Assembly (NCBI RefSeq): GCF_028204095.1
Contig: NZ_JAQLOH010000002.1
Location: forward strand, 1 to 60,983
Source of the DNA: Candidatus Anaplasma sp. TIGMIC
Lineage (GTDB): Bacteria > Pseudomonadota > Alphaproteobacteria > Rickettsiales > Anaplasmataceae
Length of the DNA stretch: 60,983 nt
Direction of reading: 5' to 3'
Part shown: positions 8,284-17,760 of the stretch, piece after piece
Layout of the letters: the number at the start of each line of letters is the position of its first letter
Position numbering within the stretch: the first letter of the stretch is position 1
The notes under the pieces: model-generated
What the model was told of the DNA's origin: nothing
The model's database searches: none
The model's input: the letters and a program-made list of their open reading frames with translations, nothing else
Made by a program: the position numbers and the translations under genes

Positions 8284-9474
8284 CTATTTTTTGTCGGGTG
8301 CTTGGTTGTTTTTAGCAGCTTTCATATTGCTGTGATTGTAAAGAAACAGCAGCTCCTGTCTGTGATTTGGCACCACTGATATGTCTAGAGCGCCGTTTTT
8401 TAGTGTAAGGGTGTCGTGGTAGGGTTCAGATAATTTACCGAAGAGCTCGTATTGTTGTTTCTTTAAAAGTTCATAGGCGCTGTCATCTATGAACTTTTTG
8501 CTGTCAAAGATCTTGCGTATAACATCGGAGTACGTGGCTCCGTTATTTTCCCACGATTTTCCCAGCTGCCAGAATTTGCTGAAATGTCCATTGAAGAATA
8601 GTAGACGCCCATCGCTACCGTACATTGCTGCGGCACAAGGCAGGCTACTGAGCAGATTTTTTTGCATGAGGGAATAGCCTTTTATCTCTTCTGCCAATTG
8701 CCAGCTCTGGGTTATATCTTGCCCATAGCCAATAAAGTGCCCCTCATCTGCCTTTATTTCTGTCAGCGAATACAGACGCCTTTCGTTGTCTACGATCATG
8801 AAGATCTTCTCTTTCAGTGGAGCTATGCTCTCATCTTGAATGGATGCTCTGCGATGCTGAGCAAGTAAATCCCCATTCTGGCCGTCTTTTATCAACTTTC
8901 CGTAGAAGGGGTTATGCACCTCCACGTCTGTACGTTGATTGCGTTTCCAAACTGGGAAGGGTAACATGTTTATAATATCGCCGTAATCACTGAGCTCTTT
9001 TTTCAGTCGGGCATTTTCCTGCTTCAAGTTTGATATCAGTGACCTGCCTCCGGTAACGTTTTGTATCCATAGCAGAACGCCTACTATCTTGTCATGATCG
9101 TCAACGATACTTTGTCCGTGGCAAAAACAGTAAAGCTCGGAGTCCCGTCCTTTGAGATCCATTGTGAAAGATTTATTTATTTTTCGTGCTTCGTCGAAGT
9201 TCTTCCTCAGAATGTCAGACTCTTCAAAAAAGTTGGCAAGTTCGTTAAATGAGCAAAATATGCTATTTAACAACATGTGCAGATTGGGTGAAAATCGCTC
9301 AACCCTCTTTTTCTCATCCCAAAGGTAAAACCCATCTCCCAGGGATAGTATCAGGCTAGTCAAAAGGTTGTTGTTGTGCTTTAGATCGTTTATACTAAGA
9401 CTAGCATAGAATGAGAAAACGGCAAAAACCGCCAATACAAAAACAAGAACATAAGGGACAACATACGTAAACAT
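8284..9474 (-). CDS. membrane-anchored PAS-domain protein without a kinase module
   Basis: The 396-residue protein has one N-terminal membrane helix (about 5-26), a first PAS-like region (about 40-140, ending IVGVLLWIQNVTGG), a short coiled coil (about 148-170, SNLKQENARLKKEL), a second PAS region (about 170-255, ending FIGYGQDITQ) and a third (about 270-380, LPCAAAMYGSDGRLLFFNGHF). This array matches the N-terminal part of alphaproteobacterial PAS sensor kinases of the DivL/PAS_7 kind. The frame stops where a further PAS and the HisKA/HATPase modules would follow, and no kinase motif lies downstream. It may be a reduced sensor that signals by protein contact, or a truncated kinase. It is 53 nt downstream of the acetyltransferase gene on the same strand. 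Confidence 0.82.
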   Translation of the reverse strand: MFTYVVPYVLVFVLAVFAVFSFYASLSINDLKHNNNLLTSLILSLGDGFYLWDEKKRVERFSPNLHMLLNSIFCSFNELANFFEESDILRKNFDEARKINKSFTMDLKGRDSELYCFCHGQSIVDDHDKIVGVLLWIQNVTGGRSLISNLKQENARLKKELSDYGDIINMLPFPVWKRNQRTDVEVHNPFYGKLIKDGQNGDLLAQHRRASIQDESIAPLKEKIFMIVDNERRLYSLTEIKADEGHFIGYGQDITQSWQLAEEIKGYSLMQKNLLSSLPCAAAMYGSDGRLLFFNGHFSKFWQLGKSWENNGATYSDVIRKIFDSKKFIDDSAYELLKKQQYELFGKLSEPYHDTLTLKNGALDISVVPNHRQELLFLYNHSNMKAAKNNQAPDKK

Positions 9475-9527
9475 GCACTCACTTCTTACACACTCTCACT
9501 TAGTACTCACTCCTCCGAGTACACCTC

Positions 9528-10343
9528 CTATCCGGAAAAGGAGGGATAAAGAAACAAGTCACCCGTAGCTCTAAAGCCCAATCTTTTGTACAAGCTAACG
9601 GACTGAGTCACGCACTGAGCAACAGCGCACGTGCATCCAAACTGCTCGGAGGCCATCTGCAACCTCCTCAAGACCATTTCGCTCGCGATACCCATGTTTC
9701 TGTACTCGGGCAGGATACCATCACTATATAGGCCAACAACATTACCGTGGACATACATACCACACAGTCCAACTACGGTATTGTACAACTTGGCAATGAA
9801 AAACCTAAGCCGTGACTGCTCCCTTCTTGTAATCCCCCTCAACAGTATTATTAGATCATTGGTGTTGCAATAGAAAATTTTCGCAGCAAGCTCATCCAGT
9901 TCTACAAGTGCTGAGTTTGTATCTACAACCTCCAATACAAGCCCAGGGTGATTTTTTGGTGTATCCTGTGAGACATGTATCTTTTTGTACATCTTTTTTG
10001 CTTTTGTGGGGTTAGAGAGCCCGAGGTGAAGAACAACATCCTGCCACACTTTCATGTGGGAATCTATAACCCATGTGGTTTCTAGACCCTCTGCATTCAG
10101 GTACGCAAGTGCCTCTTTTGCAGCGAGGATAGACTCTTCATGGTCTCCGTCCTGGCAAAAGACAAAGTTAAATAGTGAGTCAGGTCTCCCGTTTATGGTG
10201 AGTACCAAATTACCTATCCTCTTCGTATACCAATCAGACAGGTCTACAGCGTAGAGCATATACTCCCGCAGGTTCTCCATAGCTAGAGAGGAAAGGTGCA
10301 TTGTGTTACAACCCTTAGTCTTGACAATCAGTAGAGGCACCAT
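9528..10343 (-). CDS. GNAT-family N-acetyltransferase
   Basis: Acetyl-CoA-dependent transferase of unknown substrate. The C-terminal half (about 140-271) carries the GNAT fold: VVGLCGMYVHGNVVGLYSDGILPEYRNMGIASEMV includes the R/Q-x-x-G-x-G/A pyrophosphate loop (RNMGIAS), and the closing VSLYKRLGFRATGD is a standard GNAT motif B. The N-terminal ~130 residues are a less conserved extra domain. The start ATG 10343 overlaps pgpA by 16 nt; a second ATG at 10301 is equally plausible and would remove the overlap. It lies in a row with the small lipoprotein, pgpA and the PAS gene, which suggests joint transcription. Confidence 0.85.
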   Translation of the reverse strand: MVPLLIVKTKGCNTMHLSSLAMENLREYMLYAVDLSDWYTKRIGNLVLTINGRPDSLFNFVFCQDGDHEESILAAKEALAYLNAEGLETTWVIDSHMKVWQDVVLHLGLSNPTKAKKMYKKIHVSQDTPKNHPGLVLEVVDTNSALVELDELAAKIFYCNTNDLIILLRGITRREQSRLRFFIAKLYNTVVGLCGMYVHGNVVGLYSDGILPEYRNMGIASEMVLRRLQMASEQFGCTCAVAQCVTQSVSLYKRLGFRATGDLFLYPSFSG

Positions 10344-10849
10344 CTCGTGGATTCGACCGCGAGAGTGACCACAGCAGCAGGCAGAGCTGCAGCTATGTCA
10401 TCTAACATTACTCCTAACGCACCCTTCACACTTTTGTCAATAACGCATATGGGCCAGGGTTTTGCTATATCGAAAACCCTGAAAGAAATGAACCCCGAAA
10501 GGAGTAACCGCAGTGAGTCATATGGGCCGCAGTTTTGACTAATTGCTACGACGCCTGTTTTGACACACGCTGCTATGATAACAAAAACAAAGAGCTGCCC
10601 GCATATCTCATCCACTACAACTTCCTTTGGGTCACTTACTCCCGGACGATGTTTTAAATATCCATCAACACTTAGGATACCCACTAGAAACAACGCACAA
10701 AGTAAGATAAAACCAAACAAAGCATTGGAAATAGCCAAAGGGAAGAATAACAGTGCAGCAGCACTGCCCACAGTTCCAGGGGCGAAAGGCGCTCTGCCAC
10801 AGTAGAACCACGTAGCAATGACCTCACAAACCAGCAAGCAAAACCCCAA
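10328..10849 (-). CDS. pgpA: phosphatidylglycerophosphatase A
   Basis: Removes phosphate from phosphatidylglycerophosphate to give phosphatidylglycerol in the inner membrane. The 173-residue protein has the PgpA signature blocks: APFAPGTVGSAAAL near the N-terminus, DPKEVVVDEICGQ (about 74-86), FRVFDIAKPWPI and GVMLDDIAAALPA near the C-terminus; the acidic residues in these blocks bind metal and form the active site. Four hydrophobic helices are visible. It lies 78 nt downstream of the small lipoprotein gene and overlaps the acetyltransferase gene. Confidence 0.93.
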   Translation of the reverse strand: MGFCLLVCEVIATWFYCGRAPFAPGTVGSAAALLFFPLAISNALFGFILLCALFLVGILSVDGYLKHRPGVSDPKEVVVDEICGQLFVFVIIAACVKTGVVAISQNCGPYDSLRLLLSGFISFRVFDIAKPWPICVIDKSVKGALGVMLDDIAAALPAAVVTLAVESTRWCLY

Positions 10850-10927
10850 CGAACCTACCAGGTGACTTTAATAACACGACTCTCGCGGCTAGTCACGTCT
10901 GTTTCCTATTCCCAAGTACTGCCAGGG

Positions 10928-11089
10928 CTAGCCCATCCACCACTTGTTTACTGGGTGCCTTTCACACTCATTTTGTCCATCAAGCCTTACACAGGGGCTC
11001 TTGATCCTGCGTTCTTCCTTCGAGAATATACCGCAACCTTGCAGCGCAAACGACATAACAAGCAGCAGCAAAACACAAGACAATCTCAT
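10928..11089 (-). CDS. small lipoprotein, candidate VirB7-type (RvhB7) component
   Basis: A 53-residue frame starts at ATG 11089 behind a GAGAG ribosome site. It encodes a textbook lipoprotein signal: MR, a run of leucines and valines, then the lipobox LQGC with the acylated cysteine at residue 19. The mature part is only 35 residues and holds KSPC (30-33), a second cysteine pair (C33, C42) and the ending NKWWMG. VirB7 proteins are similarly tiny lipoproteins with a conserved K-G/S-P and a later N-x-x-x-W near the C-terminus, and this fits in outline. In VirB systems the protein stabilises VirB9 at the outer membrane. The neighbours are pgpA and not vir genes, so the lipoprotein call is firm and the VirB7 call is tentative. 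Confidence 0.72.
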   Translation of the reverse strand: MRLSCVLLLLVMSFALQGCGIFSKEERRIKSPCVRLDGQNECERHPVNKWWMG

Positions 11090-11234
11090 AACATCTACTC
11101 TCTTTAAAAAACTGCAACCCCACGGTGTGGCGACTGTGCATCACTTGCGCACCAAACGGTGACCAAGATAAAACGGTCTGCATTATAAGCAAATACGCCT
11201 ATCAGTCAAGCTTGGCATACCTGTTATCTTGCTA

Positions 11235-11263
11235 TTGACATCTGGTTGGTATGGTAGTATCAA
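11235..11263 (+). promoter_or_regulatory. sigma-70-type promoter for the tRNA-Lys/tRNA-Leu/tig region
   Basis: An exact TTGACA (11235-11240) is followed after 17 nt by TATCAA (11258-11263), matching four of six positions of the -10 consensus. Transcription would begin near 11270, about 50 nt before tRNA-Lys. The spacing is ideal; the -10 is moderate. Confidence 0.5.
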
Positions 11264-11319
11264 CAACGGTTGAAGCGGCGCAGTGCTATGGGTGTTAGCG
11301 GTAGTACGTGTTCGGTGGC

Positions 11320-11392
11320 GGTTCCGTAGCTCAGTTGGTAGAGCAGCTGACTCTTAATCAGTTTGTCGCGTGTTCGAATCACGTCGGAACCT
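11320..11392 (+). tRNA. tRNA-Lys (anticodon CUU)
   Basis: A 73-nt cloverleaf: acceptor stem GGTTCCG/CGGAACC, D arm with AGTTGGTA, anticodon stem GCTGA/TCAGT with loop CTCTTAA (anticodon CTT), and T loop TTCGAAT. CCA is not encoded. The base after the acceptor stem is T, unusual as a discriminator. It opens a plus-strand cluster with tRNA-Leu and trigger factor. Confidence 0.94.
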
Positions 11393-11536
11393 TTGTACTT
11401 TGGCTTAGTGTGCTTGCGGGCGATAGTGGCCCTTTGCGGAACTGTTACTCAACCAGGTTCTCCATGAGCTTCGGTCTATAATTGGCGGGCGGTAGTGGTG
11501 TTTTCTGTGGTTCTGTGTTGCGTCTAGGGAGTCTGT

Positions 11537-11620
11537 GCGGATATGGCGGAATTGGTAGACGTGCTAGGTTTAGGTCCTAGTGGGCGTGAGCTCGTGGGGG
11601 TTCAAGTCCCTCTATCCGCA
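11537..11620 (+). tRNA. tRNA-Leu (anticodon UAG)
   Basis: Class II tRNA of 84 nt: acceptor stem GCGGATA/TATCCGC, anticodon stem CTAGG/CCTAG with loop TTTAGGT (anticodon TAG), a long variable arm and T loop TTCAAGT. The discriminator is A and CCA is not encoded. It lies 34 nt before the start of tig. Confidence 0.94.
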
Positions 11621-11654
11621 CTCCTAATTGCCCTGTGTGTAGAGGAGTGTTTTT

Positions 11655-12980
11655 ATGCAGCAGTTCTATTGCGTTAAGGAAATCCTTAACGATGGGCTTA
11701 AACGTGGTTATGAGTTTGCCGTTAAGAATGGGTACGTGGAAGGTAAGGTAGAGGAGAAGCTGCGGGAGATTGCTGCGAGCGCCAAGATAGACGGGTTCAG
11801 GAAGGGGAAGGTGTCTCCGGAATTTCTTCGTCGCACTTACGGGGAGAGCGTTGCCAGTGATGTTGTTTCGCAGGTTGTTGATGATGTCTCGTCCGCGTTC
11901 CTTAAGGAAAACAATTTCGACAACATAGTCACGTCGAATGTGAAGATCTCCTCATATCCTAAGGCGTGCACCAATAGTGAGAAGGACGAGGATCTAGTAT
12001 ACGAACTTCAGTTTGAATTAATGCCAGAAGTTCCGGAGGTTGATTTAGACAGTATAACTCTCAGGGAGATAGAGGTAAAAGCTTCGTCCGAGGATATTGA
12101 CGCTTTTCTTGAAGACCTGAGAGCCAATTACCCTAGCTATGCTCCGGTTGAGGGGAGTGACCACGGTATCACTAAGGGTGACCATGTTACCATGAGCTAT
12201 AGTAGCTTGTTTAATGGTAAAGCTCTGAGGGGTGGTAGCACCAAAGGATTTACTTTTGTGATGGGCGAGCGTCAGCTGCTAGAGCAGTTTGAAGAGCAAA
12301 TTACCGGGATGAAGGTTGGCGAGTCCAAGGAGTTTAAACTCAAATTTCCTGCAGACTACGGGGCAAAGCATTTTGCTGGCAAGGAAGTGGACATGCATGT
12401 GACGGTAGATGGTCTCAAGGTTAGAAACGAAATTAGTGGCAGGGACGAGCTCGCGAAAAAATGCGGTTTTCAGACTGTGGACGAAATGGTGGAGTCTGCC
12501 ACTAATAGCCTGAATGAACGCTTCGCGAACATGAGTCGTGTTGTTATGCAGAAAGAGCTACTTGATCACATTGACAATACTTGCGATGTTTCAGTGCCGG
12601 AATTTGTGGTATCGCAGGAAATTGGAAGAATGAGCCGTGAGCTCAGTGAGGCTGAGGGTGGTTCGGGTGATGCTGATGGAATAAAGACAGAGGCGGAACG
12701 TCGTGTCAAGCTTGGTTTGGTTCTCATGAAGATTTCAGGAGACGCGGGCATTACGGTCGAGAACAGCGATATTTTTGCATTCCTCAGGGCAAATTATTAC
12801 AGTTATGGCAGGAGCCTTGATGCCGTGATAAAGCTTTTTAAAGCCAGTAGAGACTTTAGAGACCATGTTAGAGGAAAAGTCCTTGAAGATAAGGTGGTCG
12901 GTTATATAATCACTAGAGCCAAGAAGGAAAAGCAGAGTATGTCTGCTGAAGAGCTCAAATCACTTTTCGAAAGCATATGA
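11655..12980 (+). CDS. tig: trigger factor (ribosome-associated chaperone and prolyl isomerase)
   Basis: Binds the ribosome exit tunnel and shields nascent chains. The 441-residue protein has the three usual parts. The ribosome-binding domain (1-~115) carries the signature GFRKGKVSPEFLRRTYG (about 47-63). The FKBP-type isomerase domain (~150-240) includes GFTFVMGERQLLEQFEEQ and GMKVGESKEF. A helical C-terminal arm region follows. The start ATG is preceded by AGAGGAGTG. It heads the tig-clpP-clpX-lon series, a common arrangement linking chaperoning and proteolysis; clpP follows after 56 nt. Confidence 0.95.
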   Translation: MQQFYCVKEILNDGLKRGYEFAVKNGYVEGKVEEKLREIAASAKIDGFRKGKVSPEFLRRTYGESVASDVVSQVVDDVSSAFLKENNFDNIVTSNVKISSYPKACTNSEKDEDLVYELQFELMPEVPEVDLDSITLREIEVKASSEDIDAFLEDLRANYPSYAPVEGSDHGITKGDHVTMSYSSLFNGKALRGGSTKGFTFVMGERQLLEQFEEQITGMKVGESKEFKLKFPADYGAKHFAGKEVDMHVTVDGLKVRNEISGRDELAKKCGFQTVDEMVESATNSLNERFANMSRVVMQKELLDHIDNTCDVSVPEFVVSQEIGRMSRELSEAEGGSGDADGIKTEAERRVKLGLVLMKISGDAGITVENSDIFAFLRANYYSYGRSLDAVIKLFKASRDFRDHVRGKVLEDKVVGYIITRAKKEKQSMSAEELKSLFESI

Positions 12981-13036
12981 TATCGTAGGTACTAGGAGCT
13001 TTGTCTCTGGTTTTGTATATGGGTTTGAGGTAGGTT

Positions 13037-13630
13037 ATGAACTTGGTGCCGATGGTTGTTGAGCAGACTAGCCGGGGAGAGCGGGCGTACGACATATACT
13101 CTAGGCTTCTAAAGGAGAGGATAGTATTTGTTACTGGCCCTATAGAAGACAATATGGCTAGTCTTATAGTGGCGCAGCTTGTGTTTTTGGAGGCGGAGAA
13201 TCCTGAGAAGGATATATCAATGTACATAAATTCGCCTGGGGGTGTTGTTACGGCTGGTTTGTCTATATATGATACCATGCAGTACATAAAGCCTAAGGTT
13301 TCTACTCTGTGTCTTGGTCAGGCTGCTTCTATGGGTTCGCTATTGCTTTGTGCAGGTGCTCCGGGTTTGCGTTATGCGCTTCCAAACTCCAGGGTAATGA
13401 TACATCAGCCGTCGGGCGGGTTCCGCGGCCAAGCTACCGACGTTGAAATACATGCTCGTGAGATATTGGAGATTAAGAAGAGACTTAACGAAATTTTCGT
13501 TACGCATACGGGTAGGTCTCTGGAAGAAATAGAGAGCAGTATGGAGAGGGATAATTTTATGGTCGCGGAAAAAGCGCGTGATTTTGGCATAATAGATAAG
13601 GTGATAGAGAAGCGGGAAGAGCAGAAGTAG
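13037..13630 (+). CDS. clpP: ATP-dependent Clp protease proteolytic subunit
   Basis: Serine peptidase that forms the double-ring proteolytic chamber fed by ClpX. At 197 residues it is the normal length. The catalytic triad is visible: Ser98 in GQAASMGS, His123 in MIHQPSGG and Asp172 in MERDNF. The [25 protein letters not shown] opening is typical (shown here as family recognition). It ends 11 nt before clpX, so the two are translated from one message. Confidence 0.96.
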   Translation: MNLVPMVVEQTSRGERAYDIYSRLLKERIVFVTGPIEDNMASLIVAQLVFLEAENPEKDISMYINSPGGVVTAGLSIYDTMQYIKPKVSTLCLGQAASMGSLLLCAGAPGLRYALPNSRVMIHQPSGGFRGQATDVEIHAREILEIKKRLNEIFVTHTGRSLEEIESSMERDNFMVAEKARDFGIIDKVIEKREEQK

Positions 13631-13641
13631 TAGGAATATAG

Positions 13642-14862
13642 ATGTCTGAGACGAAAGGGGGTGCTTACAGTTGCTCATTCTGCGGTAAGCTGCATAGTGA
13701 AGTAAAGAAGCTAATAGCTGGGCCTGAGGTGTACATATGCAATGAGTGTGTGGAGCTATGCGGGGGCATATTGCAGGAGGAGGGTCTCCCTGCGAAGCAG
13801 GGTAGGTTCGACCTTAAGCCTAGGGAGATCAAAGAAGTTCTTGATGAGTATGTTATCGGACAGGAACACTCTAAAAAGGTTTTGTCGGTTGCGGTTTACA
13901 ATCACTACAAGAGACTGAGGAACTCTGGGATCATTAGCGAAGTTGAGATATCGAAGTCTAATGTTTTGCTTATAGGTCCCACAGGATCTGGAAAAACTTT
14001 ACTTGCTCGAACGCTTGCAAGAGTGCTGCAAGTTCCGTTTGCTATGGCTGATGCAACCACATTGACTGAGGCTGGATATGTGGGGGAGGACGTAGAAAAC
14101 ATACTGCTAAAATTACTCCAAGCTGCAAACTTTAACGTAGAAGCTGCGCAACGTGGTATAATATACATAGACGAGGTCGACAAGATATCTAGGAAGTCTG
14201 AGAATGCGTCAATCACGCGGGATGTTTCGGGTGAAGGTGTTCAGCAGGCTCTACTCAAGGTCATAGAGGGGACAGTGTCTTCCGTGCCGCCTCAGGGTGG
14301 GAGGAAGCATCCTCATCAGGAGTTTATACAGATAAGCACCGATAATATCTTGTTTATTTTTGGAGGCGCTTTTGATGGTCTTGATAAGATTATAGAGGCG
14401 CGTAATCGTGGGAGCTGCATGGGGTTTGAGGCAAACGTGCAAAATGTTGCGACCCACAAGAAGGACATATTGTGCCATACCGAGCCTGAGGACCTGGTAA
14501 AATTCGGACTTATACCTGAATTTATAGGCAGGATTCCTGTGATTACGTCCTTGGGTAAGTTGGATGAGAGTACGCTGTACAGAGTGTTAGTTGAGCCTAA
14601 AAATTCTTTGGTAAAGCAGTATACCAAACTGTTTGAGATGGATGGTCTTGTGCTTGAGTTTGATAGGAATGCACTGTTGGCTATAGCTAGAAAGGCTGTT
14701 GATCGTAATACTGGAGCTAGGGGCTTGAGAGCGATTATGGAGTCGTTGCTACTGGACTTTATGTTTGATCCAGAGGCTTGTGCCAATGAGGGCAAGGTTG
14801 TTATTAGTGAGGATATGGTAAATAGCTTGGTACTGGGTAAGAACTGTTTTGAAAAGTGCTAA
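13642..14862 (+). CDS. clpX: Clp protease ATP-binding subunit ClpX
   Basis: AAA+ unfoldase that selects substrates and threads them into ClpP. The N-terminal zinc domain has cysteines at 11, 14, 33 and 36. Walker A is GPTGSGKT (112-119), the pore loop is GYVG (145-148), and Walker B is IIYIDEVDK near 171-179. The ClpP-docking IGF-type loop region reads [14 protein letters not shown] nearby, and sensor 2 is in GARGLRAI near the end. Its 406 residues are a little shorter than in E. coli. It lies between clpP (11 nt) and lon (13 nt). Confidence 0.96.
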   Translation: MSETKGGAYSCSFCGKLHSEVKKLIAGPEVYICNECVELCGGILQEEGLPAKQGRFDLKPREIKEVLDEYVIGQEHSKKVLSVAVYNHYKRLRNSGIISEVEISKSNVLLIGPTGSGKTLLARTLARVLQVPFAMADATTLTEAGYVGEDVENILLKLLQAANFNVEAAQRGIIYIDEVDKISRKSENASITRDVSGEGVQQALLKVIEGTVSSVPPQGGRKHPHQEFIQISTDNILFIFGGAFDGLDKIIEARNRGSCMGFEANVQNVATHKKDILCHTEPEDLVKFGLIPEFIGRIPVITSLGKLDESTLYRVLVEPKNSLVKQYTKLFEMDGLVLEFDRNALLAIARKAVDRNTGARGLRAIMESLLLDFMFDPEACANEGKVVISEDMVNSLVLGKNCFEKC

Positions 14863-14875
14863 GAAGGGGATATTT

Positions 14876-17290
14876 ATGGAAGAAGATAGAGTAGAGTTAC
14901 TTCCTGTCTTGATGTTACGGGACACTGTAGTGTTTCCTAATGTTGTTATGCCTCTTTCGGTTGGTCGCGAAAGGTCGGTTAATGCGCTTAAGTATACCAC
15001 TGAGCACGAGGGCTGTAAGATTTTGCTGCTTACGCAGATTGATGGCTCCGTAGATAATCCCGGTGATGCTGACTTATATAAGGTTGGTACTGTTGCCAGT
15101 GTTGTGCAGCTATTACGTTTGCCCGACGGTGTATTAAAGGTTCTCATAAAGGGTGATGTGAGGGCTAAGGTAGTTGATTTTGTTGAGGGTGAGGACTTTC
15201 TGAGCGCTAATGTTGTTGTAGTAGAAGACAACGAGGATATTGAGATAGACAATAAGGTGGAAGCGCTACGGAGATCTGTGCTCCGTGAGTTTGACATATG
15301 GAATAAGCTTAGCAAAAAGATGCAGACTGATGTTGTTGCGTCAGCGTACGAAATCAAGAAACTCGGACATCTCTCAGATGTTGTGGCGTCGCATCTTGCT
15401 ATAAGTGTCGAGGATAAGCAAAGAGTCATAGAGGAGTTTTGTGTTGTTAAGCGCCTAGACATGGTCTTCAGCATGATAAAGCTGGAGATAGGGGTGTTGA
15501 ATGCTCAGAAAAAAATAGACGACAGGGTCAGGTCGCAGGTAGAAGCTACTCACAAGGTGTATTACCTAAACGAACAACTAAAAGCTATCCAGCGGGAGCT
15601 GGAAGAGAGTGACGGCACGTGTTGTGACCGTGATTCTGCTAGTGAATTTGAGAAGAGAATAAATGCTACTGCGCTTTCGGAAGAGGCAAAGGAACGTGCT
15701 TTGAGCGATCTGAAGCGCTACAGGAAGATGAATTTAATGTCTCCTGAGGCTAATATAATTTCTAGCTATTTGCAGTGGTTGTTGGATCTACCATGGGGTA
15801 AGTTCAAAAACTGCAAAATAGATATGGATAACTCCATAAAGATACTTGACAGTAATCATTACGGAATGGTCAAGGTAAAGGAGAGAATTCTTGAATTTTT
15901 GGCTGTTCTGAAAAGAGTTAAGAAGCCCCGAGGGTCTATCTTATGCTTTGTAGGGCCTCCTGGGGTTGGTAAGACTTCACTTGCGAAATCTATAGCAGAG
16001 GCTACGGGCCGTGAGTTCGTTCGGGTATCGCTAGGGGGTATCCATGATGAGTCGGAGATACGTGGGCACAGGCGTACTTACGTCGGCGCTATGCCTGGGA
16101 AAATAATAAAACAAATGAAGCGTGCTAAGACTTGTAATCCGCTATTTCTTCTTGATGAAATAGATAAGGTAGGTTCAGATTACAGGGGGGATCCGACTGC
16201 TGCTCTGTTGGAAGTCCTTGATCCGGAGCACAACAAACATTTTGTCGACAATTACCTTGAAGTAGAGTTCGATCTGTCGAATGTTATGTTTGTTGCTACG
16301 GCTAACAGCCTAAATTTGCCTAAGCCATTGCTTGATAGAATGGAAGTAATTCAGCTGTCTGGGTACACAGAGGATGAGAAGCTTAATATAGCCAAGGTGC
16401 ACATGATCCCTGGGTTACGCAAGGAACACGGGTTGAAAGATAAAGAATGGGATATTTCCTCTGGGGCAATCTATGATCTAATTCGTTATTACACGCGGGA
16501 AAGTGGTGTTAGGAGCCTGAGGAGAGAATTATCTTCTTTGATGCGCAAGGCAGTCAGGGAGATAATTACAGATAAGGAAATTAAGGGCGTATCCGTTACC
16601 TCCGAGAACGTTGAAAAGTACGCCGGGATACGCAAATACGACTTTGGCGTCAAGGAGAAGACTAGTATGGTCGGCGTTGTTACTGGTCTAGCTTATACAG
16701 ACACGGGAGGAGATCTTCTTACCATAGAATCTGTCATGATGCCTGGTAGAGGGGGGATAAAATACACAGGTAAGCTGGGTGAGGTGATGCAGGAATCTGT
16801 GAAGGCTGCATACAGCTATGTGAGATCTCGCTGCATCGATTTTGGTATAAAGTCTAGGGACTTCCAGGGCAGTGACATACATGTACACGTTCCCGAAGGG
16901 GCTATACCGAAAGATGGGCCATCTGCGGGCATTGCCATGTGTGTATCTATTGTATCGCTAATGACTGGGATTCCTGTAAAGAATACAGTTGCTATGACTG
17001 GGGAAGTTACTCTCAGAGGGCGGGTTTTACCTATAGGTGGCCTGAAGGAAAAGATGCTTGCCGCTCTGCGTGGAGGCATAACTACGGTAATTATCCCGAG
17101 TAAGAACAAGAAAGATGTTTCTGAGCTGCCTGAGAGTGTGCAGCAGTGTATGGAGCTTGTGCTTGTATCAAGTGTTGATGAGGTCATATCGAGGGCGCTG
17201 TCGTCTGCGGTTGTGCCTTTGAGTAAAGATGAGGCATTCGTGAACCAGGTGCCCAGCACCGGTGAGAGCGACTGTACGCTGTTTAACTAA
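14876..17290 (+). CDS. lon: ATP-dependent protease La (Lon)
   Basis: AAA+ serine protease that degrades damaged and regulatory proteins. The start is ATG 14876, preceded by GAAGGGG and giving the typical opening MEEDRVELLPVLMLRDTVVF; an upstream ATG at 14849 would overlap clpX. The product is 804 residues. The N-terminal substrate domain (1-~205) precedes a coiled-coil region, then the ATPase module with Walker A GPPGVGKT (360-367) and Walker B in LFLLDEIDK. The protease domain has catalytic Ser683 in PKDGPSAG and Lys726 in GLKEK. It closes the tig-clpP-clpX-lon series. Confidence 0.96.
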   Translation: MEEDRVELLPVLMLRDTVVFPNVVMPLSVGRERSVNALKYTTEHEGCKILLLTQIDGSVDNPGDADLYKVGTVASVVQLLRLPDGVLKVLIKGDVRAKVVDFVEGEDFLSANVVVVEDNEDIEIDNKVEALRRSVLREFDIWNKLSKKMQTDVVASAYEIKKLGHLSDVVASHLAISVEDKQRVIEEFCVVKRLDMVFSMIKLEIGVLNAQKKIDDRVRSQVEATHKVYYLNEQLKAIQRELEESDGTCCDRDSASEFEKRINATALSEEAKERALSDLKRYRKMNLMSPEANIISSYLQWLLDLPWGKFKNCKIDMDNSIKILDSNHYGMVKVKERILEFLAVLKRVKKPRGSILCFVGPPGVGKTSLAKSIAEATGREFVRVSLGGIHDESEIRGHRRTYVGAMPGKIIKQMKRAKTCNPLFLLDEIDKVGSDYRGDPTAALLEVLDPEHNKHFVDNYLEVEFDLSNVMFVATANSLNLPKPLLDRMEVIQLSGYTEDEKLNIAKVHMIPGLRKEHGLKDKEWDISSGAIYDLIRYYTRESGVRSLRRELSSLMRKAVREIITDKEIKGVSVTSENVEKYAGIRKYDFGVKEKTSMVGVVTGLAYTDTGGDLLTIESVMMPGRGGIKYTGKLGEVMQESVKAAYSYVRSRCIDFGIKSRDFQGSDIHVHVPEGAIPKDGPSAGIAMCVSIVSLMTGIPVKNTVAMTGEVTLRGRVLPIGGLKEKMLAALRGGITTVIIPSKNKKDVSELPESVQQCMELVLVSSVDEVISRALSSAVVPLSKDEAFVNQVPSTGESDCTLFN

Positions 17291-17760
17291 CTCTGCGCAC
17301 TTTTCGAAAAAAAGCAGTGATGGTTTCTTGGGATATGGTGTTTGCGTTTTGCTTTGCGTGATATATATTTCTAGTTGCGGGACGAAATGATTTTGCTTGT
17401 TTTTTGGTGTTGTGATTTTGAGGGTTTCATAAGATCCGGGAGTCTAATTATGGATTGGGATTTTAAGGGTGATGGCGGGGCTTTCTTTTAGCGGAAGCCT
17501 TGTTGAGTGGTTTTGTGCGTATCTCTAGCTTGTTAAAGCTAGAGCCGGTGTTGTTTCCTTTCAGATGTGTTGCCGGAATTGTTAAGAGAACAGGTTGTAT
17601 TTGCGGGTTTGTCTTTTTTTGGGCAGAGTGGTGGTTCGTTGCGCTCAGCACCCGATTTAGGCTCGCGTAGAGCTGTGCTTTTGACATATGTGTGCTGCTG
17701 ATGATTGTTGGGAAATACGTGTTGTAAATTGTTATCCTGTGACATACAATGGGCTATTAT
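17291..17760. other. spacer between lon and tRNA-Met
   Basis: About 470 nt without a supported gene, T- and G-rich at first. Minus-strand frames here look like noise. An exact TTGACA lies at 17681-17686, 74 nt before tRNA-Met, with only a weak -10 (ATTGTT at 17704-17709) at 17-nt spacing; it may be the tRNA promoter. Confidence 0.45.

Noticed and set aside
11105-11344. Apparent small protein on the minus strand overlapping the tRNA-Lys region and others like it over tRNA-Met (17688-17885)
   Set aside because: Frames crossing tRNA genes are by-products of open sequence; tRNA folds explain the region.
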